Source: Spirogloea muscicola (lineage: Eukaryota > Streptophyta > Zygnematophyceae > Spirogloeales > Spirogloeaceae). From it: a DNA stretch of 32,197 bases. Shown here one piece after another: positions 1-10,828 of this stretch. The notes under the pieces were generated by a model. It was not told the DNA's origin. It searched no databases and saw nothing but the letters and a program-made list of their open reading frames with translations. The position numbers and the translations under genes were made by a program. Within the stretch, counting starts at the first letter, position 1. Each line of letters opens with the position of its first letter. The stretch covers positions 148,644-180,840 of the forward strand of contig WELB01000208.1 in the NCBI GenBank assembly GCA_009602725.1, in the 5' to 3' direction.

Positions 1-1483
1 CCGCCGCGCCGTCAGCCCCCCGCGCGCGGGGCCGAGCGGGCGGCGCCGGCCGGTGGGGCCATGTGCGGCCCCCTCCTCCAACGTTGCCGCCACCTTATCC
101 CAGACGGCGATCAGGGCGCCATGGCAGGGAGAGATGGCCCGCAGGGGTCCCCGGCGAGGCCCTGGCAGAGCCGGCCCCGCTTCCCTCCGCGCCGGGCCGC
201 CGGAGCTCCTGTGCCACGTGGCGCTCTGCGGGGCCGCGCGGGGGCGCGGGCTCGCGGGGGGCGCCCAGGGTGTCGGGCGCCAGACGTCCCCGCGCGGGCG
301 CGTGGCGGATGGCCCCCTGGCGCCCGCAGAGCGTCGGGCTGTGGTCCCGCGCCGACGGCCCGACGAGCCGTCAACGTCCGCGCGCGTGCCAACCCCCGTC
401 GGGCTGCCGCCGGCGGCCGTCGTGCCGACGGCTGCGGGGCCACCGCACCCCCCCGGCAGCGCGCCCCATCAAATCCGTCGACCAATGTTCAGATGGCAGA
501 TGGGCGGGAACGGGGCTGTGTCCCGGTAGCGACGCCGTCGGGTCACAGCTGGAAGCGGGGGGCGCATGGAGGCGCCGGGCCTCCAAGCGGGTTGAGCCAA
601 GCGGGGTTACGCACCTGGCTGGCGTTTACAGCCGCTCCTTTAAATATCAGCAGCCGCATTCCCCAAGCGGGAGTTCCCACCCACGCCGGATTCCCACTCC
701 TCGGGCGTGGCTCCAGGGCTGCCCCTCCTCCGCTCCCCGACCTCGCCGCGGCCCCCACGGCCGCGGCGGCGGCTGTGGCGCCTGGCCCGCCCGTCGTCGC
801 CTCCGGCGGGCTCGGGACGCGGCGCCTCCTTGGGTGGGCCTCGCTCGCTGCCATGGCGGCGAAGCCCACTGCTCGCGCATCTGTCGTTGTCGGCGACCTG
901 CCGCGCTGCGCGGAGCCAGGGCCGCCGCCCCGGGCGGCCGCCTGAAGGAGGCGGGCCACGGGACGCTCGAAGACAGCGGCTGGCAGCGGAGGCGGCGGCT
1001 GTCTGGAGCGCAGGTGCCGCCTGAGAGGGCTGTGCCGGGGGGGGCCATGGCAACCTCCGAGGCCTTGGCCGCCGTCGCAGGATGCGAGCCCGGATCCAGG
1101 CGCTGAGGCCCGGCCACGAGCCTTCCATGAAGCGGTCCCTGCGACGGCAGCGCTCGCCGTGTCCGAGCGCGCTGAGGGGTCTGCAGGTCTGATTAGGTTG
1201 GAGTAGTGACAGCTCTCCCACCGCCGCGCCTAGCGGCAGAAGACGCGGCTTGCCGCAGCACAGGCGGGCGTGGGCCACGCCGAGGCCCGTCCTGGCAGGC
1301 GCGTCGCCGAGCTGGGGCCCTGTCCGATGAATGGCGAGGTGGCATAGGCGCCTCGATTGCTTGCTGCCGCGCGGCGGAGGGGACCGCCCGGGGCAGCGCC
1401 GGTGGCTGCAGGCTCGGCTTGGCTCCATGCGGACCTCCAGGATGTAGGTGCCGAGCTCTGGACGGCGGCAGGGCGCGACGGGC
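1..1483. other. GC-rich upstream region, no gene recognised
   Basis: No exon of a known family could be read on either strand. Long open frames exist (for example 63-1106 on + and 640-1485 on -). Their translations are Arg/Ala/Pro/Gly-rich in several frames at once, which is what very GC-rich non-coding DNA produces. The segment presumably includes the promoter and 5' UTR of the AMBRA1-like gene that starts at 1484. A repeat fragment sits at 611-662 (listed separately). Confidence 0.55.
611..662 (+). repeat. Short fragment of the dispersed repeat
   Basis: This stretch matches 26471-26521 in the same orientation at roughly 85% by eye. Shared segments include the ctggctggc...acagccgctc core followed by atatcagcagccg. 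The 26.5-kb copy lies at the edge of the 3' inverted-repeat arm in the retrotransposon block, so this is an isolated fragment of the same material about 0.8 kb upstream of the AMBRA1-like start codon. Confidence 0.6.
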
Positions 1484-4400
1484 ATGGCGTCGTGGCTGGG
1501 CGGCGGTGGCGGAGGCCGAGCCCGGGGTGCCGGCGGCGCTGGAGGCTTCAGGGACGAGCCGCCTCCGTACCACGATGGCCTGCTGGAGTTCGCCTATGGC
1601 ATGGTGAGCGGCCGAGGGAACGGCTTCAACGGCGCTGGCGATGGTGGCGGGAGCAGCGGGAGGAGCCCCGCTGGAGTGCGCGATGCCATGGTTGACAGCG
1701 GCTGCCAGGGCTGCTCGACAGTTGCCACCAAGAAGAAACCGAGGTGAGCCGCCGCTCTGGCCCAGAAGCTGCTGGACGCCAGCACAGTATCTGCCGCGGA
1801 CATGCTGAGTAGCTCGGGGTTTGTGGGCGGTGCAAGGGACAGCATGGGTGCGCCGAGAAGCCCCCGGCAGGACAGCTGCTGCTGAGGTGCTCTCCATCTT
1901 ACGACATAGATTGACAAGCGTGGCAGAGGAAAGAGAGCAGAAAGCTTGAGCGGCCCTGCAGAGCCAGGGGGAGTCGTGCCAATCGCTCTCATTTGTAGAA
2001 CGACCTGCTACTCATGTGTTCGTGAGATGCAGCAAAATGCGGCCGACCTCAGCAGCTGGCCTGCTTTGTGTGGCAAGCGGTTGCAACACATGCAGCGAAA
2101 GAACCTTCGGCCAGGGCGAGTCTAGGATACTCGAGGAGAGTCGGAGGTGTTGGCGCCTGCCTGGAGCACCACGCTTAGGGTATCATTTAAATTGTTTTGC
2201 TGAAGAGCGGCTGCGCACAATCAGGCGCCGCGCAGGTACCGTGGCTGGGGAGTCAATGCCCAATCTGCCGTCGTCTGTGTGCGTGTGCTTAGGACAACGG
2301 AGAACGTGATGCGGCTGCTGGCGTTGCGGGAGGTGGTCCCGTTGGCACGGCGTCCCAAGCGGCGGCTTTGGGGTGGCGGCGGAAGCGGCGGAAGTGGCGG
2401 TGGCGGCAGTGGCTGCTGCAGGCCCAGCAGCCATGCGGTTGATGCTCGCCACGGGCTCACGCTCTGGTACATTCCAAAATTGCACTCCAAATTTATTGTG
2501 TTGTACATGATTCCACAGTGATGCTCCAAATGCCTTATCACTAAGCCCTTTGCTTGTTCGACCGTCTCTGTTCTTATGCTGGGCAATCGACAGCCGCTGC
2601 CTCTGACTGCTGAGCACCGGCGGATGCCGCGCAGGCTTGAGGCAGACTCGCTGCGCCGCTTCACTGCACGCTACTGCACGTTGCGGCCAGCACCCCGTTC
2701 CACAATTGCGGCGGCGTTCAGCCTGGACGGCGAGTCGCTGGCCTCAACGCAGTGTGCTCTCTTGCCCTCCTCATCTGTGTGCCCTGATAATCTCAACGGG
2801 GTTGCATTGGTACCCAGGGTTTGACTGGCAAGCCTGCCTGGCTTGACGTCAAGGTCAGATCTGCATTGGTCGATGATTCGATTCGTGGCCCACTTCTTTC
2901 TAGACTTTGAGAGCAGGCAAGGCTGTCTGGCAACGCCGCACACCTCCTGCCACCTCTACTTCTTGACAATCTGCTTGGCCGCTTGCCGGGAGTGATGACG
3001 GTTGTGTCTGGGGCGGTCTATGCTGTGCGACCTGCAGTGGCGACCACACGGTGAAGATAATCTGCTGCCACACGGGCCAGTGCCTGAAGGTCCTCACTGG
3101 CCACCGGCGGACGCCATGGGTGGTGAGTTGCCGCCCACCCTTCCGAACCCCGGCATTTTGAGAGCCCAGCCGCAGAGCTTGCTTGGGCCAGAGGTCACAA
3201 TTTGTACGACTACGTGACCCTATTTTGCTAAGGGCAGGGGTCTTCCACGGTGACACTTCTTCTGTGATATTGTGGTCAGTGGCACTTGAGATTTTGGGTG
3301 ACCTCAATGTGGCCTTTCACACGTGCTAATCTGCAGAGCGTGACCTGTGGATCACTTCCCGCCCATGTTGCCATACTTGACATTAGGTATGGTCCTGGTA
3401 CTCTTTTCAGGTTCGATTCCACCCGAGGAGCTCGCAGGTGCTTGCCAGCGGGAGCCTCGATCACGAGGTGCGGCTGTGGGACGCCAACAGTGCCGAGTGC
3501 ATTGCCTCCAATGACTTCTGTAAGTGCCGAGGCTAGCCTTTTCTTGACAAGCTCAAGCAGGTCACTTGGGCTGCTTGCTCTATCACGCGGATGTTGTAGC
3601 AGTAGCTCAACACATATACCTAATAGGTTGTTTGAGGTTCTGAGAGGGTCGGGGGCCAAGAGTCTGATGCTCCGCTCGGTGAGCTTGGCGCTGCCAGTCC
3701 GCCCTATCGCTTCGCTTGCTTTTCACGCACAAGGCGATCTCCTCGCCGTTGCGTCAGGCCACAAGGTACGCCTGTATCTTGACAGAGTGCCAGCATGCCG
3801 TGGTCGCGTCACTGCCAGGCATAGAGAGACTGTGACTTCATTGAGTTGGCGCGTATTGCCATTCAAGCTGACTATGTTAGTGGAGCGATGGAGGCAAGCT
3901 GAATTCCAATTGCATGTGCCGCAGCTCTACATCTGGCAGTATACAAAGGAGGGCGACGCTGCCGCGCCAGTGATTGTGCTGCGAACGAAGCGGTCATTGA
4001 GAGCGGTGCACTTCCATCCACAAGGGGGTCCGCTGCTCCTGACTGCGGAGGTGGGTGCATGGTTTCCGCTTTTGCGCCTAGTGACTTTGCACATGGAGTG
4101 ACTGATTGTGCTGATGGCTTTTGGCTATGCTATGCCTGCAAGCCCAATGCGTCAAGGGCTCTGCTACTGGTGAAATTGGTCAAATCTGACAACCTCGTTA
4201 GGCACGCAATAATGCTGCCAGGTGAATGATCTGAACTCCACTGATTGCCCACCGACCATTGCAACATCGCGAGGGTACCTTAGCTACCCGCCGCCAACCA
4301 TCCACTTCTCGCCGGCAGTGGCGGCCATGCCCTCCGCCGCGACAGCGGTCCCGCCGGCAGCGCCGCCGCCCCTGTTTCCCTTTGCGAGCTTGCTGTGGCC

Positions 4401-7400
4401 GAGCTTGGGGCCGGCGCCTGCTGCTGCCGCTGCCGCTGCCGAGGCGCCACGCCAGCAGGCCAACCATGACGGCAGCAGCCAGCAGCAGCCAATGGCAGCT
4501 GGAGCATACCCTCTCTATGCACCGCAGCCGCGGCGGCTCGGCATCACTGTGCCCCGCCCACCAGCCATAGAGCCTGGGGCGGACGACCTCATGGACGTGT
4601 CGCCCAGGCTGACTGCCTCGACTAGGATGCAGCAGCGGATCGCACTAGCCCTGCGGCGCCAGCTGCGGAGGGCCACAATTGGGCCAGCCGCAAGCTCCGA
4701 TGCAGCAGAGCGTGCGGCGATGATCCGTGACGACGCAGGCGCAGGGCCGTCGGACCTGCACGCCCTTGGACGCAGTGCCAGCGGAGGCCATTTGCAACTG
4801 CGCGGAGCTGGACGGCAGAGCCCGACCCTGGCATGGGACTATGCTGAGCAGGCCCTTGAGGACGGCACCGGGGGCCCCGAGGTTGGCCCCTTGTCGCCGT
4901 GGAGCCGGCGCGACACGCCGCCGGTCGGGGGCCCCTGGCGCAGCAGCGGCAGTGACCCCGCCGCTGAGGACGTCGAGGCCATGGCGGTGCAGGCGAGCAC
5001 GCAGGACTTGGCCGCAGAGGTGAGCATGCGCAGTGACGATGGAAGCCAGGCTGCCGCGGCGGCGCCAGCGGCGCCAGTGCTGCAACGGCAGCAGCAGCAG
5101 CAGCAGCAGCTGGCGATTGCTCCACCAGCTCGGCACTACTCGGGGTGGGAGTTGCCATACTGGCAAGGATGGTTCCACAGCCAGCCCTGGTCTCAGGGCG
5201 GCAGTGCAGCGCAGGTGTACGTTGCGGCGCTGCCGGAACAGCAGCCCGATGCCGGCGGCAGGTCCAGCGAGAGAGACGGAGTTGCTCCGCGCGACGCGCT
5301 TCTAAGCCGGCCGCCAGCCTCTGGCCGCGAGGACGGCCCGCTGACGCCGTCACCGCCGCTGCAGCGTGCCCAGCTCCTCTTGCAGTCGCACGTCCAGCAG
5401 CAGCACCACCACCAGCAGCAGCAGCAGCAGCGTGAGCAGCAGAGTGCGGCCATGTCCGTGGCATCGGTGGCGATGGCGGCGGCCATGGCAGCAGCCCGTG
5501 CGGCGGCAAGCGCAGGCGCAGGCATGGTGGGCGTCGCTGGCGCCGGTATTGGAGCCCAGATTGGCGCTGCTGCTGGGGTAAATGCAGCCCTGCAGTGGGA
5601 TGCTCAGCAGGGCAATGGCGGTGCTGCTGGTGGCATGGGCGTCCTACCCAGCATCGGCCCGGCGGAGGCTGCGGCAGCGCAGGCTGCCATGGCGGCAGCT
5701 GCCGCCGCTGAGCTGCCATGCACCGTGAAGCTGCGCCTGTGGCCGCACTACATCAAGCGGCCGAGCGCCCAACTGGACCCTGACACGTGCCGCCTTACCA
5801 TCCCCCATGCAGTGCTGTGCAGGTCAGCGCACGCCCACTTTTGAAGCAAGTGATTGATCATTTCTTGCTGCTGCGAGTGCAAACTTGGTCAAAGTGTTGA
5901 CAACATGATACTCAGTGCTCGGAATGGTTGTCATTGAGTTGTCTCTTGTGCCATGTTTGACTCTTACTGCAATCTGAGAATGCTGGAGCAAGTTGGTGCC
6001 TTGCAGCGAAATGGGGACGCACTTCTCACCATGCGGGCGTTTCCTGGCCGCCTGCGTGGCTTGCGTTCCGCAACCGTCCGAGCCCGACGGCTGGCAGCCA
6101 CTGCGCTTTGCATCGGCGGCACTAGCGGCGCAGCATGGGGCTCAGTCACCCACCGCAGCTGCTGGCCCGCAGTTGATCCATTCCCCGACCCAGCACCCCG
6201 CCAACACGCAGCAGGTCATCTACGAGCTCCGGGTCTACTCGCTGGAGGAGAGCACGTAAGGACCGAGCAAATTCACTTATGTTAAGCCTTCGCGTGTCAA
6301 TTTGTCGCACTCCAACGCCTTTGTTCGTAGCTGATGAGAGCACTGGTTGCTCTGTGTCTTTCACCAGCTTTGGACAGGTGTTGGCCTCTCGAGCAGTGCG
6401 AGCTGCGCACTGCCTCACCTCCATCCAAGTGAGTTGCCTTTGGTGCACCCTGCTTCTTAAGGGCTGGCACCATGAACCTCAGTTAGTGTGTAGTCAATGT
6501 AGTTTGCGCGCTCGGTATTCCAAATGCAATATGTGCAGCAACAGAAGGTGATCTTGTTCCAGCAGTTCCTGCTCGTATTGCAGGGCTTGTTACGCTCTTT
6601 GCTATGGCTTGCTGTCTGCTGGTTGTGCACGTACAGACCCTCCTGATCAGCTTGTTGTCACTGTGCATGTTGCAGTTCTCTCCCTCATCGTCGCACATAC
6701 TTTTGGCATACGGCCGGCGGCATAGCTCCCTCCTGCGTAGTCTAGTAGCTGATGGCACGAGCATCATCCCCATCTACACCATCTTGGAGGTCCTTGCTTC
6801 AACGTGTTGCCCTTCTGCTTGCAAGACTTTCTAGCAGCCTTGTTGCTCCTTGTTGAAGAGTATAGCTCATGTACTGACACCATACCACCTGAATACGGAG
6901 CACTGGTATTGAGCAGCTTGACAAAGGAAAGGGGCTAGCTTCATTGTCTGGCAGGCCAGGATTGCCAATGCTCTTATTGTCTTCCTCTTGCGCTCAGCAA
7001 GGCACAAGTAGGAGCGATGCAGCACTGACTTTCTGACTGAGAAAATGACTCTGTGAGTGTGCACTCTGTGAGTTGTGCAGGTGTACCGCGTCTCAGATAT
7101 GGCCCTCGTGAGGGTCCTGCCTAGTGCCGAGGATGAGGTGCGCAAGTTTGCAACTTGTGCTGCAGGCATCAAGCTTGTCAAAGCGCAGGGCTGTGGCCAG
7201 CTGGATGCTGCAGTTCTTTGCATCAGACTGCATTGCTGTCTGCGAAGCTGCTGGCTGCTGATGATTTCGATGCTCCACTCCAGGTCAATGTGGCCTGCTT
7301 CCATCCAAGGGTGGGCGGAGGCCTCTTGTATGGGACAAAGGTAGGGAGTGCTGCCTCATCCTGGCCGCCTGTCCCAAGACATTGAGCACTTCCGTGCGCC

Positions 7401-7910
7401 TCTCTCAGCTCTGGCAAAGTTGACGGTGCTTTTGTTCCCGGTGGGCACTGCAGTGCTGTGGTGGCAGCCTATGTCTGCAGCTTTCCACGCATTTGGAGCA
7501 GCATTGCCCTGGCTGCTGAGCAGCAGTATTTCGGAAGTTCATGCTATTTGCCTGAGAGCTTACCTGAGTGGTTGCCATGTCATCGCTTCTGCAGGAAGGC
7601 AAGGTGAGGATACTGCAGCACGACCGGTCACCACGCCACCTGAACACGCGGCGAGGCCTGGAAGATGAGCTCTTGGAGGTGCGTTTGCAGCCTGCACCAA
7701 TGCTTCATTTGTCGCTTATTCATGCCTGCTGAAAGACGACGAGGCTCCTTGACCAGCTTCTGCGGACCACTACTCAAGCAGTCTTTGCTTATTCTGCTGA
7801 CTGTAGTCCTACAGGATGCTGATCGTTCACTTGTGTGCATCATGCAACAGGCTGAGATGTCAGAGCCGCTCAACTTTGGCATTGTCCACAGCAGCGAGGC
7901 TATGTTGTAG
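1484..7910 (+). CDS. AMBRA1: AMBRA1-like WD40 protein, putative DDB1/CUL4 substrate receptor, 15 exons
   Basis: Exons: 1484-1743, 2293-2466, 2635-2751, 3038-3122, 3411-3519, 3698-3765, 3925-4050, 4222-5822, 6007-6255, 6368-6428, 6676-6789, 7081-7137, 7284-7340, 7595-7678, 7815-7910. All introns are GT-AG, phases agree throughout, and the product is about 1085 aa. An N-terminal helix (TTENVMRLLALREV, aa ~88-101) resembles the DDB1-binding segment of AMBRA1. WD40 strands follow at aa ~145-313 (RSTIAAAFSLDGESLAST, CLKVLTGHRRTPWV, LASGSLDHEVRLWDA, SLRAVHFHP). Exon 8 adds about 530 residues of Ala/Pro/Gln-rich, probably disordered sequence ending in LRLWPHYIKRP. The second propeller half follows at aa ~847-1054 (SEMGTHFSPCGRFLAACVAC, HILLAYGRRHSSLL, EVNVACFHPRVGGGLLYGTK). 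In animals AMBRA1 acts in autophagy and cyclin D turnover through CUL4-DDB1; that role is inferred here. Exon 1 and the last exon are the least certain. Exon 1 could begin at 1448, and the usual family C-terminal extension is missing. Confidence 0.9.
5087..5112 (+). repeat. Poly-glutamine CAG tract in the AMBRA1-like insert
   Basis: Uninterrupted cagcagcag... encodes a Gln run at about aa 602 of the AMBRA1-like protein. A microsatellite of this kind is likely to vary in length between strains. It lies in the low-complexity insert between the two propeller halves. Confidence 0.85.
5393..5441 (+). repeat. His/Gln-rich CAG/CAC tract in the AMBRA1-like insert
   Basis: A second low-complexity run encodes mixed Gln and His followed by Gln (about aa 705-719). 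Ala/Gly-rich sequence follows to about 5720. It supports the view that exon 8 encodes a disordered linker. Confidence 0.85.
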
Positions 7911-9165
7911 TGCCGTGTAGACATGGGCACATTCTCAAACAGCGGCGCACACAGTGCTAGACAGCCAGCTGCAGGTAGTCCTCCGCCAGGTACTATTTGT
8001 GGCTCTCCGAGCCTTTAATTGCCTCTGAGGAGACAGGCTAATAGGCGATTGACTGGTGGAGATGCTTTGAACAATCACACTTTAGCTCAACCCCTGCCAG
8101 TGGCCTTCCGCGGCTCATCAACTTACCGCATGTCATCAACTCGCTTAAATTGCTTGGCAATCTAGGGATTCTGATGCGCCCCCCATTCTACGTGTCCGCC
8201 ACCGAATCCTACTTTTGCTCAAGGCTTTTACAAGGTTTACGAGAGGGTGATGCTACTATTATCAGGCCGGCAGTGGGAATGTTGGCTGGCTGCTTAAGTT
8301 TGAACTCAGGTGGGGTTGTGTACAATCATCGGAATCTTGTGAAGTGTGAGACTGCTCGATACAAAACCTGTGGCCTGGATTGAGACTTGCTGAGCCTTGA
8401 GAGACTTTAGGAGATTTTTGTGTTGTGACGAATTGGCAACTTTGCAAGGCACAGGGCTCAATGTGGAGCTTGAGGTCTGAGAGCGGTAAGTGGACAGAGG
8501 GGTTGGTGTGGAATGACTCGTCTGGTGATGCAAGATGGTGCCAGGCAGTGCGGTGCAGCATGTAAGCTTGCTGTATCTGCTATATTGGTTGATAGTACAG
8601 GAGGATGTGGCAGTAAATCCCATGGCTCTTCCTGCGGCTTTCCCAGCAGTGGCATGAGCGCCAGCATACGAGCAAAGTAGCGCTTGCTAAGACAAGACTT
8701 CAATTGGCTCACAAGGGGTTGGCATGAGGAAGGATGCAGATTAACTCTCCAGCCTGTGTGCCGCGGCCGTTGCAGTCCGCAGGCCGCCAGCTGGTGCAAG
8801 GGGAGCCAAGTGATAGAGATGGCGACCAACACATGCATCCTTGACGCAAGGGCTAGCACAAGAAGGCTGGGTTGGCGGCCGCCTACGCTTCTAGTCGCTG
8901 TGGGCTGCATGAGATCTCAAGAGCCAGGGGGCATGCTGGCACACTGCAAGCTGGGGTGCAGCTAGAGTGTGCCGGCGCTGCGGCAATGGCACTGCCTGCG
9001 ACCGCCAAGGGCGCATGGGCCCTGCCAGCGCGACTCGCAGGCAGGGGCTGCATCAAGCCATGAGGCTGTCTAGGAGGGGACCAGGTAGGCCGCCGAGCCC
9101 GCACATCACCACAATGGCCGGCTCCCTCGCGACAACCACCGACCCGGCCCGCCACTGCCGGCGCC
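7911..9165. other. Intergenic region between two convergent genes
   Basis: This 1.25-kb stretch holds the 3' ends of the AMBRA1-like gene (+) and H2A.Z (-), which converge here. Only short open frames occur on both strands and none resembles a known family. No RNA gene or repeat was recognised. It may contain unrecognised 3' UTR exons of either gene. Confidence 0.6.
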
Positions 9166-10010
9166 TCAGTCCTTCTTGCTGGTCGACTTGTTGATGAGCG
9201 ACTTGTGAATGTGTGGGATCACCCCGCCGCCAGCAATGGTGCCCTGAGGTGCACGACCACGGGACGGACTGAGTCAGCTGCGAGCGGGGACTGCAGGCCG
9301 CCCGCGGTGACAATGGGGCGCATGCTGAGCCCAGCAGCTTGCGGCTGGCCTGTGCAGCAGCACTGGCGCAGATCGACACACCTTGATCAGCGTGTCAAGC
9401 TCCTCGTCTCCGCGGATGGCGAGCTGCAGATGCCGCGGTGTGATGCGTTTCACCTGCAGCAGCAAGCGGAGGCCAGGCCGGCGGTCGCCTGTGCGGTCAG
9501 GACTGCTCGGCAGTGCCACTCAAAGGCCCCAGTCCCATCCACGGCGGGGCTGGCGGGCGATCGCTGGCACGCTGCACGAGCCGCACCTTGAGGTCCTTGG
9601 AGGCATTGCCGGCGAGCTCCAGCACCTCGGCGGTCAGGTACTCGAGGATGGCGGCGCTGCGCCAGCAGAAGCGGGCGCCGGCGGGAAAGGCAAGGAAGTG
9701 GAGGCGACGCGGCAATCAGGGGCGTGCTGGAGCGGGCTCCAGCACCCCAGCCGCGGCGAGGGCTGGGAAAGGCCCGCCGCGGCGGCCAGCAGCGCGAAGT
9801 GCGGCAGCGGTCGCACCTGTAGACGGCGGCGGTGGCGCCGACGCGGCCGTTGGCGGAGGCGCGGTTCTTGAGGAGGCGGTGGATGCGGCCGACGGGGAAC
9901 TGGAGGCCGGCGCGCGACGACCGCGACACGGGCTTCTTCTTGTCCTTGGCCTTGTCGCCGCCGTCCGCGGACTTGCCCATCAGCAGGCCCTTGGCGCCCT
10001 TGCCCGACAT
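9166..10010 (-). CDS. H2A.Z: Histone H2A.Z variant, 4 exons
   Basis: Exons in transcript order: 10010-9817, 9656-9587, 9453-9382, 9243-9166. Introns are GT-AG with matching phases and the product is 137 aa. It replaces H2A in nucleosomes near promoters. The acidic-basic tail ([18 protein letters not shown]) leads into the histone fold ([20 protein letters not shown], aa ~29-48). The diagnostic H2A.Z segments are [51 protein letters not shown] and the docking-domain [17 protein letters not shown]. It lacks the SQ(E/D) tail motif of H2A.X. Canonical histone genes of green algae are often intronless or nearly so, whereas variant genes usually have introns, as here. The start codon follows the family N-terminus. 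Upstream lies an assembly gap, so the promoter is not visible. Confidence 0.97.
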
Positions 10011-10031
10011 GGCGCCGGCCGCGGGGGGGGG

Positions 10032-10512
10032 NNNNNNNNNNNNNNNNNNNNNNNNNNNNNNNNNNNNNNNNNNNNNNNNNNNNNNNNNNNNNNNNNNNNN
10101 NNNNNNNNNNNNNNNNNNNNNNNNNNNNNNNNNNNNNNNNNNNNNNNNNNNNNNNNNNNNNNNNNNNNNNNNNNNNNNNNNNNNNNNNNNNNNNNNNNNN
10201 NNNNNNNNNNNNNNNNNNNNNNNNNNNNNNNNNNNNNNNNNNNNNNNNNNNNNNNNNNNNNNNNNNNNNNNNNNNNNNNNNNNNNNNNNNNNNNNNNNNN
10301 NNNNNNNNNNNNNNNNNNNNNNNNNNNNNNNNNNNNNNNNNNNNNNNNNNNNNNNNNNNNNNNNNNNNNNNNNNNNNNNNNNNNNNNNNNNNNNNNNNNN
10401 NNNNNNNNNNNNNNNNNNNNNNNNNNNNNNNNNNNNNNNNNNNNNNNNNNNNNNNNNNNNNNNNNNNNNNNNNNNNNNNNNNNNNNNNNNNNNNNNNNNN
10501 NNNNNNNNNNNN
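10032..10512. other. Assembly gap (481 N) bordered by poly-G
   Basis: A run of N replaces sequence between the divergent H2A.Z and F-box/LRR genes. The left border ends in a run of 9 G and the right border begins with a run of about 22 G. Polyguanine at both edges points to a sequencing failure at a G-homopolymer or strongly structured stretch, not to an arbitrary scaffold join. True gap length is unknown. Confidence 0.95.
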
Positions 10513-10828
10513 GGGGGGGGGGGGGGGGGGGGGGCGCTGCGCGTTAGCAGCTGCCGCCTGCCGGCCTCACAGCAGCGAGCTGCCACCGCCCGGCGGACGA
10601 GCCCCTCGCTCAGAACGTTGCCCCCGCAAGCGCAGCGCCGCGCCTGCTGATTGGCCTGCCGTGATCGCTCGCGTGGCGCGCTGAGTGGCAACGGGCTGCC
10701 ACCACGCGGCTGCCGCTGGCGCAGCGTCCAGCGCCTGTCTGCCTGGGAGGTGCTCTGCTGAGCCAAAGCTTGGCACGGCGGGACGGCCCCCCTCGAGGAG
10801 CTCGAGCTCCAGACTGCTGCTCGGCAGC
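10513..10828 (+). promoter_or_regulatory. Right half of the shared H2A.Z / F-box promoter region
   Basis: Sequence between the N gap and the F-box ATG. The two genes are head to head with their start codons about 0.8 kb apart, including the gap, so a bidirectional promoter is likely but not proven. No TATA box or other specific element was recognised. Confidence 0.4.

Noticed and set aside
63-1485. Long open frames on both strands in the first 1.5 kb
   Set aside because: Several overlapping frames are open at once and all give Arg/Ala/Gly/Pro-rich text with no domain, as expected from very GC-rich DNA.
3405-3430. ggttcgattcc, which resembles a tRNA T-loop
   Set aside because: No cloverleaf fits around it, and it is the start of an exon encoding VRFHP of the AMBRA1-like WD40 domain.
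4622-5719. 365-codon minus-strand frame opposite the AMBRA1-like exon 8
   Set aside because: It is the antisense shadow of a GC-rich, repeat-encoding exon whose sense frame joins in phase to 14 other exons of a known family.
9450-10766. Open frames running through the N gap
   Set aside because: N bases cannot contain stops, so the frames are artefacts. Only the H2A.Z exons within the left part are real.
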